Under the pieces are notes generated by a model, which did not search any database, had not been told where the DNA came from, and saw only the letters and a program-made list of their open reading frames with translations. From contig JBATQE010000002.1 in the NCBI GenBank assembly GCA_049291875.1, positions 1 to 43,832 of the forward strand: a DNA stretch of 43,832 nt, written 5' to 3'. The stretch's first letter is position 1; every line of letters begins with the position of its first letter. Source of the stretch: CTSOIL-112 sp049291875 (GTDB lineage Bacteria; Pseudomonadota; Gammaproteobacteria; Burkholderiales; Burkholderiaceae). Shown piece by piece: positions 24,454-31,716 of this stretch. The translations under genes and the position numbers were made by a program.

Positions 24454-25674
24454 TTACGCCAAAAACCAGCCTTGCTCGTACCAATCGTGCCACACCGCCC
24501 ATAATTCAGAGTCTTTGGCGATGGTGCCAATCTCCTCGGCGGATAAAGCGCGCTGATTCGCCAGTTGTTGTAACACCTCGGCGTCTACGCCATCGGCGAC
24601 GAAATGTTCTCCATTGATGAACACCCACGGTGCGCGGTACAGCATCTTAGTGGCGAAGGCCAATTGCAAACCCTGCTGCTTTTTGATACGATTTTTGAAC
24701 TGCGCCAAGGTGCAACTGCTCGGCAGATCAAAAAACACGCTCGGTTTGGGCTCGGATAGGTAGCAGCCGAGGCTCTCGGTCACCCAGTCTTTGTCCCAGC
24801 GCATTTCTTGCAAACGCTTGCTGATGTCGTTAATCATCTCGTTCGGGATTTGCGCGGGCGTATTTTGGTATTTCAAATTCGGGTCGGCGTAGTGGCCGGA
24901 CAGTTCCAAATTGTCCTCGATAAATTGCAGCAGCGCGACGCCCAACTCCTGATAACTCGGCGTGCGAAAACCGATCGAGTAGGTCATGCAGTCGCCCACC
25001 GCGATGCCGTCGTGTGCGTATTGCGGCGGTAGATAGAGCATATCCCCCGGCTCCAGCACCCAGTCTTGCTCGGGTGTGAAGTGTTGCAAAATGCGTACCG
25101 GCAGATTCGGGCGAATGCTGCGGTCTGATTCCTGAGAAATGCGCCAATGGCGTTTGCCATAGCCTTGCAGTAAAAACACATCGTACGCGTCGTAATGCGG
25201 CCCGACGCCGCCGCCGTCGGTGGCGAAACTGATCATCAAGTCATCCAAACGCACGTCGGGAATGAAGCGAAACAGATTAATCAAAGCGTGGCCGAGCGGA
25301 TGATGCAGATCTACGCCCTGAATCAATGCCGTCCAGCGGTTTTGTTTGCGCGACGGGATGGCTTTTTTCTTGACAGGGCCGTGTTGCAGCGACCAGCCGT
25401 TTTGCGCGTCGTCTATCACCAAACGCGATTCGATTGCCTCATTTTGCAAGGCATCGATCGCATCCTGCGGCTGATAAAATGCTTGGAAATTCGGAATCGC
25501 TTGGCGAATCAGCAACGGTTTTTTGTGCCAGTACTCTTTTAAAAAAGTCTGTACCGACATGCCGCCCAGCGGAATCGGTTGGCCATTGAGCATCGGCCAA
25601 TCCTTGCCTGCAGGCGTTCGTGAAAAATCCCCCAACTGCTGCCAGAGCGGGGTGTTGGTTTTTTTGCTGCGCAT
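24454..25674 (-). CDS. roxA: JmjC/cupin ribosomal oxygenase, RoxA (YcfD) type
   Basis: A protein of 406 residues. The JmjC core starts with WHKKPLLIRQA. The iron ligands are in GPHYDAYDVFLLQ (His-x-Asp) and PQYAHDGIAVGDC (second His), with RHWRISQ between them. The C-terminal part is a helical and winged domain as in YcfD. Family members hydroxylate an arginine of ribosomal protein L16 using iron, oxygen and 2-oxoglutarate. I start at ATG 25674 (MRSKKTNTPLW), which has GAGG seven bases upstream; the longer frame reaches into coaBC. The gene lies 88 bases after coaBC on the same strand. The L16 substrate is inferred from the family. Confidence 0.87.
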   Translation of the reverse strand: MRSKKTNTPLWQQLGDFSRTPAGKDWPMLNGQPIPLGGMSVQTFLKEYWHKKPLLIRQAIPNFQAFYQPQDAIDALQNEAIESRLVIDDAQNGWSLQHGPVKKKAIPSRKQNRWTALIQGVDLHHPLGHALINLFRFIPDVRLDDLMISFATDGGGVGPHYDAYDVFLLQGYGKRHWRISQESDRSIRPNLPVRILQHFTPEQDWVLEPGDMLYLPPQYAHDGIAVGDCMTYSIGFRTPSYQELGVALLQFIEDNLELSGHYADPNLKYQNTPAQIPNEMINDISKRLQEMRWDKDWVTESLGCYLSEPKPSVFFDLPSSCTLAQFKNRIKKQQGLQLAFATKMLYRAPWVFINGEHFVADGVDAEVLQQLANQRALSAEEIGTIAKDSELWAVWHDWYEQGWFLA

Positions 25675-25762
25675 GATGTGCCTCGTGAATGAGTCGAAAA
25701 ATGAATGAATCGCGTGAAAAGCTATGTCAATGGCATGTATGCCGATGCGTTTGCTCGAACGG

Positions 25763-26974
25763 TTAAGGCTTTTTTGCTTGGTGCAGGACGAATTGTTCGG
25801 CAATCGCTTGAATCAACAGCGGCGCCAAATCGTCCTTACGCATTTTTTGCAGCGCCTGCACGCCATTCTCGGAAATCAGGCTGGCTTGGTTGTACTCACT
25901 GCCAAAGGTGCTCGGCCCTTGGTTGGCAATGATCAGCGGAATGTTCTTTTTCAAACGCTTGGCCTGCGCGTATTCGATTACGTTTTCCGATTCGGCGGCA
26001 AAACCGACGCAAAACGGCGCATTCGGCTGCGCGGCAATGGTCGCGAGGATGTCGGGCGTTTGTACGAAATTCAAACTCGGTACGTCGTCGGCCGAAGCTT
26101 TCTTGATTTTCTGCGTAGCAACCTGAGCGACTTTCCAGTCGGCAACGGCGGCGACGGCGATGAATATGTCTTGCCCGTCTAATTGCGCTTGGCAGGCGGC
26201 GAGCATATCATCGGCTGATTGCACATCAATGCGCGTCACACCAAACGGTGTGGGCAATGCGGTTTTACCGGAAATTAAGGTCACGTGCGCGCCTGCATTT
26301 GCAGCCGCTTGAGCCAGTGCGTAGCCCATTTTGCCACTCGAATGATTGGTGATGCCGCGCACGGGATCAATTGCTTCAAACGTCGGGCCGGCGGTGAGTA
26401 ACACCCGTTTACCCGCCAATACTTGCGGTGTGAATAGACGTGGCAGTAACGATAAAATCTCGGTCGGCTCGATCATGCGGCCATCGCCGATTTCGCCGCA
26501 GGCTTGTTCACCATTCGCCGGCCCGAATATGTGAATGCCGTCGGCACGAATTTGTGCCAGATTACGCTGGGTCGCAGGATTGCCCCACATTTGTACGTTC
26601 ATAGCGGGTGCGATGGCGAGCGGGCATTTGGCCGGATCACGCGCCAAGACCAGATTGGTCAGTAAATCGTCGCTGATGCCGTGGGTGATTTTCGCCATGA
26701 CATTGGCCGTACACGGCGCGATCAGCATGGCGTCGGCCTCGCGGCTTAGATTGATGTGGGCGATGTTGCTGTCCGTACCGCTGCGGTTGTCCCACAGCGA
26801 GTCGTATACCGGCTCGCCCGAGAGTGTGGCGAGGGTCAGCGGTGTGATGAATTCTTTCGCGCCATCGGTCATGACGACGGATACGCGCAGACCTTGTTTG
26901 CGCAGCAGACGCACCAGTTCAGCGGATTTATATGCCGCGATGCCGCCGCTGATGCCTAAAAGGATGTGTTTCAT
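25763..26974 (-). CDS. coaBC: bifunctional phosphopantothenoylcysteine decarboxylase / synthase CoaBC
   Basis: A protein of 403 residues. The N-terminal CoaC flavoprotein part has LGISGGIAAYKSAELVRLLRKQG, the catalytic His in NIAHINLSREADAMLIAPCTANVMAKI, and PAMNVQMW. The C-terminal CoaB part has LLTAGPTFEAIDPVRGITNHSSGKMGYALA and the end VGFAAESENVIEYAQAKRLKKN. It makes 4'-phosphopantetheine on the way to CoA, upstream of the CoaE step also coded in this window. Its start lies seven bases after the zapA stop, so zapB-like, zapA and coaBC probably form an operon. Confidence 0.95.
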   Translation of the reverse strand: MKHILLGISGGIAAYKSAELVRLLRKQGLRVSVVMTDGAKEFITPLTLATLSGEPVYDSLWDNRSGTDSNIAHINLSREADAMLIAPCTANVMAKITHGISDDLLTNLVLARDPAKCPLAIAPAMNVQMWGNPATQRNLAQIRADGIHIFGPANGEQACGEIGDGRMIEPTEILSLLPRLFTPQVLAGKRVLLTAGPTFEAIDPVRGITNHSSGKMGYALAQAAANAGAHVTLISGKTALPTPFGVTRIDVQSADDMLAACQAQLDGQDIFIAVAAVADWKVAQVATQKIKKASADDVPSLNFVQTPDILATIAAQPNAPFCVGFAAESENVIEYAQAKRLKKNIPLIIANQGPSTFGSEYNQASLISENGVQALQKMRKDDLAPLLIQAIAEQFVLHQAKKP

Positions 26975-26981
26975 GGGCTGC

Positions 26982-27290
26982 TTAGATCAATGAGTTGAGC
27001 GGCGGATGGATGGCGTCGTCAATCTGCTGAACCATTTGCTCAATGCGCTGAGTGGATTCGAGCTGGGTGCTGTTGTGCAAATTGAGTTGCAGCAATTCGT
27101 TGGCAATTTGCAAGGCGGCAAATACCGCGATTTTGTCGTGGCCGGACAAACCCATTTGCTGATGAATCGTGGTCATTTTTTTATCGACCAGCGCGACGGA
27201 GGCCAGCAGTGTCGCTTTTTCATCCGACGTGCACAGCAGGGTGTAGCTGCGCCCCAAAATATTGACGTTTAGTGTTTCTTTTTGGCTCAT
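26982..27290 (-). CDS. zapA: cell division protein ZapA
   Basis: A protein of 102 residues. The N-terminus LNVNILGRSYTLLCTSDEKATLLASVALVDKKM is the ZapA domain, followed by GHDKIAVFAALQIANELLQL and a coiled coil (STQRIEQMVQQIDD). ZapA crosslinks FtsZ filaments. The start overlaps the stop of the zapB-like gene (ATGA type), showing coupled translation. Confidence 0.93.
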   Translation of the reverse strand: MSQKETLNVNILGRSYTLLCTSDEKATLLASVALVDKKMTTIHQQMGLSGHDKIAVFAALQIANELLQLNLHNSTQLESTQRIEQMVQQIDDAIHPPLNSLI

Positions 27291-27517
27291 TCGTCCTCCG
27301 AAGTAACCGAGTCAGATTCTGCCGAACCGTCGCTCAAGCGCGCGATCACCCGATCAATACGCGCTTGTGCGGTATTCATGCGCTCTTGCAGCGCCCGCTT
27401 TTCATGCTCCAAATGCTGAACGCGCTCGCGCAATTGGCGGTTGTCCTCCTGCAGTTGGCGCACGAAGTCCAAAAGTGTTGCCAATTTGTCTTCTAAAAGT
27501 TGAATCAGTTTGAGCAT
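27287..27517 (-). CDS. small coiled-coil protein, ZapB-like / TIGR02449 type
   Basis: A protein of 76 residues from ATG 27517. Almost all of it is a coiled coil: MLKLIQLLEDKLATLLDFVRQLQEDNRQLRERVQHLEHEKRALQERM, with an acidic serine tail ending TSEDE. Small proteins of this kind often precede zapA in beta- and gammaproteobacteria, and ZapB in E. coli is a comparable coiled coil that links ZapA to MatP. Sequence identity between such coils is low, so orthology with ZapB is uncertain. The ribosome-binding site is not clear; a longer start at 27556 is less likely. Confidence 0.7.
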   Translation of the reverse strand: MLKLIQLLEDKLATLLDFVRQLQEDNRQLRERVQHLEHEKRALQERMNTAQARIDRVIARLSDGSAESDSVTSEDE

Positions 27518-27664
27518 GGTCGAGGTCAAAAAATAAGTAAAAAACAACAATCTCAACGGCTTACGAGACTATCTGCCAATTCTACTCGAATTTGCCCACA
27601 CACACCGCAAAATCTGGCGGATTTTAAAAGATTGATTTTTGACAGGCAGTCCATTACAGTGTCG
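27518..27664 (+). promoter_or_regulatory. Upstream region of the btuB riboswitch with candidate promoter
   Basis: No gene is visible here. Near the riboswitch, TTGATT (27632-27637) is separated by 17 bases from TACAGT (27655-27660). TTGACA (27639-27644) lies 21 bases before TATTCT. Either might be the promoter; neither is decisive. The leftward zapB-like/zapA/coaBC transcript must also begin in this region. Confidence 0.35.
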
Positions 27665-27930
27665 GTATTCTACGAGTGTCATAGTTAACCACTATGGTGA
27701 AACAGGGAAACTGGAGGCGATGAGCGTTGATCCGATGCGTTTATTCAACGATTTCATTCGCGTAACCATGCTGCACCCGCAACGGTAGATTTCATTGCAC
27801 AGCCCCATTAAAGGGCACGCACGAACGTTTGGCAATCCACTGTAAACAAAATCCTCGCGCCACGCGCGATGCATTGATTCGTTTATGGGAAGGGGCAAAC
27901 AGGGGAAATCAGCCCGGAGACCGGCTCATA
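27665..27930 (+). ncRNA. Cobalamin riboswitch
   Basis: The conserved elements appear in order: GGTGAAACAGGGAAACTGG (27696-27714), GCTGCACCCGCAACGGTAG (27770-27788), CCACTGT (27837-27843), a stem GTAAAC/GTTTAT, GGGAAGGGGCAAACAGG and CAGCCCGGAGACCGGCT (about 27910-27926). These match the B12-box and core of the AdoCbl riboswitch. An extra segment of about 35 bases sits before GCTGC. Downstream, CCTTG (27989-27993) can pair with CAAGG (28007-28011), which includes the btuB ribosome-binding site. Ligand binding would thus lower btuB translation when B12 is ample. Confidence 0.88.
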
Positions 27931-28020
27931 GAACTGCCGAAGGCTCCAATGACTAAAAACCACGAGTCTTCAAATCGTAAACCCTATGCCTTGCGGGTTG
28001 CTTGGCCAAGGACAGCAAAA

Positions 28021-29949
28021 ATGAACAATACATACCCTTCGACAGGGGTATCTGCGCGTGCGCGTCATCAACGCCACGGCTCGCAGATGCCTGCTCATTC
28101 CTCTAATTTTTCCGTGCAATTGAGTTTGGTTTTGGCTTTATCGGCCTACTCGGTACACGCATGGGCGCAAGAAAGCGCGCCTGACGTCGTCACCTCTGCA
28201 GCGCGTACTTCGCAGGTTGTGACCGATGCGCTCAACTCCACTACGCTGATCTCCCGCGCGGATATTGATTCGGCGACGGTATCCGATGTGGCCAGCCTGC
28301 TGCGCCAGCAGGTCGGTATCAGCATTCGTCAGAACGGTACGCAAGGTTCGGTGACCGGCGTTTCTATTCGGGGTGGGGAGGTTCGTCATACGCTGGTATT
28401 GGTTGATGGTGTACCGCTAAATACCTTGAATTTTGGGGCGGCTGCAATTGAGCAAGTGCCCTTATCACTGATTGATCGAATTGAAGTGGTGCGTGGTAAT
28501 GTCTCTGCATTGTACGGTTCCCAAGCGACCGGTGGCTTGATCCAGATTTTTACGCGTAAAACAAAATCTGGAACAGATGCTGATATTCATCTAGCCATGG
28601 GTGATAAAGGTCAAAAACAAACTAGCATACAAATGTCCACGGGTAATGACAAGGTGCAGTTGACTGCTGGTATTGCCCATGAGCAAGTTAAAGCAGTTAG
28701 TGCAAAAGCGGATATTAATGCCAACATTGATAAGGATGGTTATCGCAATAACAGTGGTAATATTTCAGTTCGTTTTACGCCTAACAGTAAAAATGAATTT
28801 GGAATCCGCGCTTATGAAACGCATGGTCGTGTGGACTATGATCAACTAGTGTATAAAAATGTATCACCTTATGATGTAGATTTTGATAAATCAATCAGCT
28901 CTATCCACTATGCAAAAACCAAACTACAGCAAATTTCTGGTTATAGCAATAATCAAATTACTGATCATTGGAGTAGTCAATTCAAAATATCTCAATTGAC
29001 AGATCATCGAAATGAGTTTGGTATTGTACAAGGGCAAAAGCCAAGTGAAAGCTGGATTGAGACGCAAACGCAGAATATTTCTTGGCAAAATCAAATTGAT
29101 TTGGGTTTAGGGGCTTTGATTGCTGGAGTGGGGTATGAAAGACAAAAGCCTAAATCAGATGCTGGCTTAGCCTTTAAAGGCAATAAACGTATCAATAAAA
29201 GTGCTTGGTTGGGGTATAACTTGGATCAAGGGCGTCATCATTTACAATTAAATAGTCGTTTTGATAAAGTTTCTAATATTGGGGGCTTTGCGACGGGCGC
29301 AATTAATTATGGTTTCGATGTCACACAAGCTATTCGAGTATTTGCCGGTTATAGTAATGGCTTTACAGCGCCACATTTTAATAGTTTGTATTCCAAATGG
29401 GGTTCAAATCCAAGCTTGAAGCCAGAAACCGCAACATATTTTCAAACGGGTGCTCAATATGTAGTACAAAATTATGGTGCGCGAATGACTTACTTCAATA
29501 CTTTGTATCGAGACAAAATTGGCTACACTACTCAATATGTCAATATTGATCGAGCTAAATCAGAAGGTGTTGAGTTACATGGCTGGTTTAATCAATCAGG
29601 TTGGAATGTGGATGCTGGAATTACTTATCAGGAAGTAACTGATCGAAAAACGGGTGATTGGCTCTTAGTTCAACCGCGCATTTTGGCTAATTTAGGTATT
29701 GGCAAGTCTTGGGATCAATGGCAAGCGCAGGTTGATTGGCTTGCTCAAGGTAAATCAAAAGCTTATGGTGGTATTGTCAATCCTGGGTTTGGCGTGTTGA
29801 ATGCATCGTTATTTTATCAACCACGCAAGGATTTGAAACTGGGCTTGACCGTGGGTAATGTATTTGACCGTAAATATGAGCCGGTCGCGGGTTATAACGC
29901 CATGCCGCGTCATTTCCTGTTCTCGGTGAACTATAAGCCGCAGTGGTAA
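28021..29949 (+). CDS. btuB: TonB-dependent vitamin B12 receptor BtuB
   Basis: A protein of 642 residues. A long signal region ends SVHAWAQ, followed by a TonB-box-like PDVVTSAAR. The plug domain has VASLLRQQVGISIRQNGTQG, VSIRGGEVRHTLVLVDGVPLN and IDRIEVVRGNVSALYGSQATGGLIQIFT. A 22-strand type barrel follows, ending FLFSVNYKPQW with a C-terminal aromatic residue. The upstream cobalamin riboswitch and downstream btuCD support cobalamin as ligand. I start at ATG 28021, which has AAGGA eight bases upstream; earlier starts lie in the riboswitch. From about 28.55 to 29.8 kb the base composition is distinctly more AT-rich than at either end, suggesting an exchanged barrel. Confidence 0.92.
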   Translation: MNNTYPSTGVSARARHQRHGSQMPAHSSNFSVQLSLVLALSAYSVHAWAQESAPDVVTSAARTSQVVTDALNSTTLISRADIDSATVSDVASLLRQQVGISIRQNGTQGSVTGVSIRGGEVRHTLVLVDGVPLNTLNFGAAAIEQVPLSLIDRIEVVRGNVSALYGSQATGGLIQIFTRKTKSGTDADIHLAMGDKGQKQTSIQMSTGNDKVQLTAGIAHEQVKAVSAKADINANIDKDGYRNNSGNISVRFTPNSKNEFGIRAYETHGRVDYDQLVYKNVSPYDVDFDKSISSIHYAKTKLQQISGYSNNQITDHWSSQFKISQLTDHRNEFGIVQGQKPSESWIETQTQNISWQNQIDLGLGALIAGVGYERQKPKSDAGLAFKGNKRINKSAWLGYNLDQGRHHLQLNSRFDKVSNIGGFATGAINYGFDVTQAIRVFAGYSNGFTAPHFNSLYSKWGSNPSLKPETATYFQTGAQYVVQNYGARMTYFNTLYRDKIGYTTQYVNIDRAKSEGVELHGWFNQSGWNVDAGITYQEVTDRKTGDWLLVQPRILANLGIGKSWDQWQAQVDWLAQGKSKAYGGIVNPGFGVLNASLFYQPRKDLKLGLTVGNVFDRKYEPVAGYNAMPRHFLFSVNYKPQW

Positions 29950-29962
29950 TAGCGGTTGTTAA

Positions 29963-30958
29963 ATGATGCGCAGCATGAAACTCGGAATGCCTCGCTTGTT
30001 GGACAGCCACGCCAGCTATTTTTGGCTGGCTGTTTCCGTTGCTGTGGCGGTTTTGGTTTTGTGTTGGGCAATGACTTCGGGCGGCGCGTATGCGTCGCCC
30101 GATATTTTTTATCGCTTGCGTATGCCGCGTGTGCTGGCGGCGTTTGGCGTCGGTGGTTTGTTGGCTTTGGCGGGCGTGATGTTGCAGGCGCTGTTGCGCA
30201 ATCCTTTGGCTGAGCCGTATATGCTTGGCGCGGCCAGTGGTGCGTCGTTTGCGTTGTTGGTTGGAACGGTGTTGGGGCTGGCGTGGTGGATGTTGCAGGG
30301 TTTGGCATTTGCCGGTGCGGTGGCGGTGCTGTGTCTGATGTGGTTGATTTTGCGTCGATTTAGCCGATTGGAAGGGGATATTTCGATTGTGCTGCTGCTT
30401 GGGGTGCTGTGCTCGGCGACCTTGAATGCGGGTGTGAGTGTGCTGTTGTTGATGTTGCCTGATCGGGCGTTGCGCGGCAGTTTGTTTTGGCTGATGGGTG
30501 ATTTGGCGGGTTCGGGGCAGCATTTTGTGGCGTGGTGGGGTCTGTGGCTGTGTTTGCTGCTGGCGTTGCCGCTGGCGGGACGCATGATGGTGTTGATGCG
30601 CGGTGCGATGATGGCGCACGCGGTCGGTGTGTCGGTGCAGCGGGTGCGGGTGCAGTTGCTGCTGTTGGCGGGCTTGGCGACGGCTTTGGCGGTGTTTGAG
30701 GCTGGCGCTGTGGGCTTTATTGGTTTGGTCGTGCCGCATTTTGTGAAGTTATTTTGTGCTAAGCGCGATGTGGGCATGCGCTCGGTCATGGTACTGTGTG
30801 TGTTGTGGGGCGGTGTGTTGTTGGTGTTGGCCGATGCGCTGGCGCGCACGATCATTGCGCCGATGCAGTTACCTGTGGGCGTGCTGACGATCGCGCTGGG
30901 TGCGCCGTTTTTGGCGTGGCAATTGGTGATGCGTTTGAAATCAGGGGGAATGGCATGA
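29963..30958 (+). CDS. btuC: cobalamin ABC transporter permease BtuC (FecCD family)
   Basis: A protein of 331 residues with nine or ten membrane helices. Typical FecCD motifs are RMPRVLAAFGVGGLLALAGVMLQALLRNPLAEPYMLGAASGAS near the N-terminus. The later ones are AGAVGFIGLVVPHFVKL (coupling-helix region), LADALARTI and LPVGVLTIALGAPFLAW. It moves corrinoids from the periplasm into the cytoplasm. The start 29963 is 13 bases after the btuB stop, but the ribosome-binding site is poor, so ATG 29975 could be used. Its stop overlaps the btuD start by four bases. Confidence 0.9.
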   Translation: MMRSMKLGMPRLLDSHASYFWLAVSVAVAVLVLCWAMTSGGAYASPDIFYRLRMPRVLAAFGVGGLLALAGVMLQALLRNPLAEPYMLGAASGASFALLVGTVLGLAWWMLQGLAFAGAVAVLCLMWLILRRFSRLEGDISIVLLLGVLCSATLNAGVSVLLLMLPDRALRGSLFWLMGDLAGSGQHFVAWWGLWLCLLLALPLAGRMMVLMRGAMMAHAVGVSVQRVRVQLLLLAGLATALAVFEAGAVGFIGLVVPHFVKLFCAKRDVGMRSVMVLCVLWGGVLLVLADALARTIIAPMQLPVGVLTIALGAPFLAWQLVMRLKSGGMA

Positions 30959-31716
30959 GTGTGTCTGCGTTGCCCGTGGTGTTGCAGTGCGATCGGTTGG
31001 CGATTGGCTTTGCTGAGCGGACGTTGGTCGCGCCGTTTGATTGGTCGGTGCGCGAGGGTGAGCGCTGGGCGGTATTGGGCGCGAACGGTTCGGGGAAAAC
31101 CAGCCTGTTGCATGCTTTGTTGGGCGCGTCCGTTGCCGATCAGCCGCAGTTGGGTGCGCAGATCACGTTGATGGGTACATGTTTGGCGCAGTTGAGTGTG
31201 CAGACCCAAGCGCGTTGGCGGGTGTGGGTGCCGCAGCGGTATGAGGAGCCGTTCACAATAACGGTGTTGCAGGCTTTGCAGAGTGTGGCGGCGTCGGCGT
31301 CCATTGAGGTGGTGCTGGCGGTGTTGACGCAGTTTGGTTTGCAGACGCATGCGCGCGCGTGGGTGCATCAGTTGTCCGGCGGGGAGCGACAGCGTTTGAC
31401 TTGGGCGATGGCGGCCTTGCGCGCACAGTTGTCCGAGGGGCAAACGCGGCTGTGGCTGCTGGATGAGCCGTTTTCGGCGCAGGATATTGCGTGGCAGCAG
31501 CGGCTGTTGCGTTTTTTATGTGAATGCGATGGCGCTGTGGTGGCGACGGTGCATGATTTGAATCAAGTCCATCGGTTTGCGACGCATGTGTTGCTGCTGG
31601 GCGAGAGCGGTGTCTTGGCACAGGGCGCGCGTGAGCAGGTGATGCGCACGGAGACGCTCAGTCGGGCGTTTGGTGTGGCGATTGCGGTGGATGAGGCGGG
31701 TTGGATCCGTTGGTAA
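30955..31716 (+). CDS. btuD: cobalamin ABC transporter ATP-binding protein BtuD
   Basis: A protein of 253 residues. Walker A is GANGSGKTSLLHALLG, the signature is LSGGERQRLTWAMAAL, Walker B is LWLLDEPFSAQD and the switch His is in ATVHDLNQVHRFATHVLLL. It is the FepC/BtuD type of ATPase that drives BtuC. The ATG overlaps the btuC stop (ATGA) and has GGGGG upstream. No btuF gene for the binding protein is present nearby. Its last 59 bases overlap the end of the convergent GT41 gene. By itself the protein could serve heme or siderophore uptake; the riboswitch makes B12 the best reading. Confidence 0.9.
   Translation: MSVSALPVVLQCDRLAIGFAERTLVAPFDWSVREGERWAVLGANGSGKTSLLHALLGASVADQPQLGAQITLMGTCLAQLSVQTQARWRVWVPQRYEEPFTITVLQALQSVAASASIEVVLAVLTQFGLQTHARAWVHQLSGGERQRLTWAMAALRAQLSEGQTRLWLLDEPFSAQDIAWQQRLLRFLCECDGAVVATVHDLNQVHRFATHVLLLGESGVLAQGAREQVMRTETLSRAFGVAIAVDEAGWIRW

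Noticed and set aside
26975..27300. 6S RNA gene next to zapA
   Set aside because: 6S RNA often follows zapA in related bacteria, but here coaBC follows within seven bases and no 6S-like hairpin is seen.
27829..28020. N-terminal extension of btuB from TTG 27829
   Set aside because: This stretch is the 3' half of the cobalamin riboswitch and its tail; ATG 28021 has a good ribosome-binding site and is followed by the signal peptide.
29777..31443. Two long minus-strand frames (320 and 444 codons) opposite btuB-btuC-btuD
   Set aside because: Both are low-complexity shadow sequences rich in Arg, His, Gln and Thr, opposite well-defined transporter genes.
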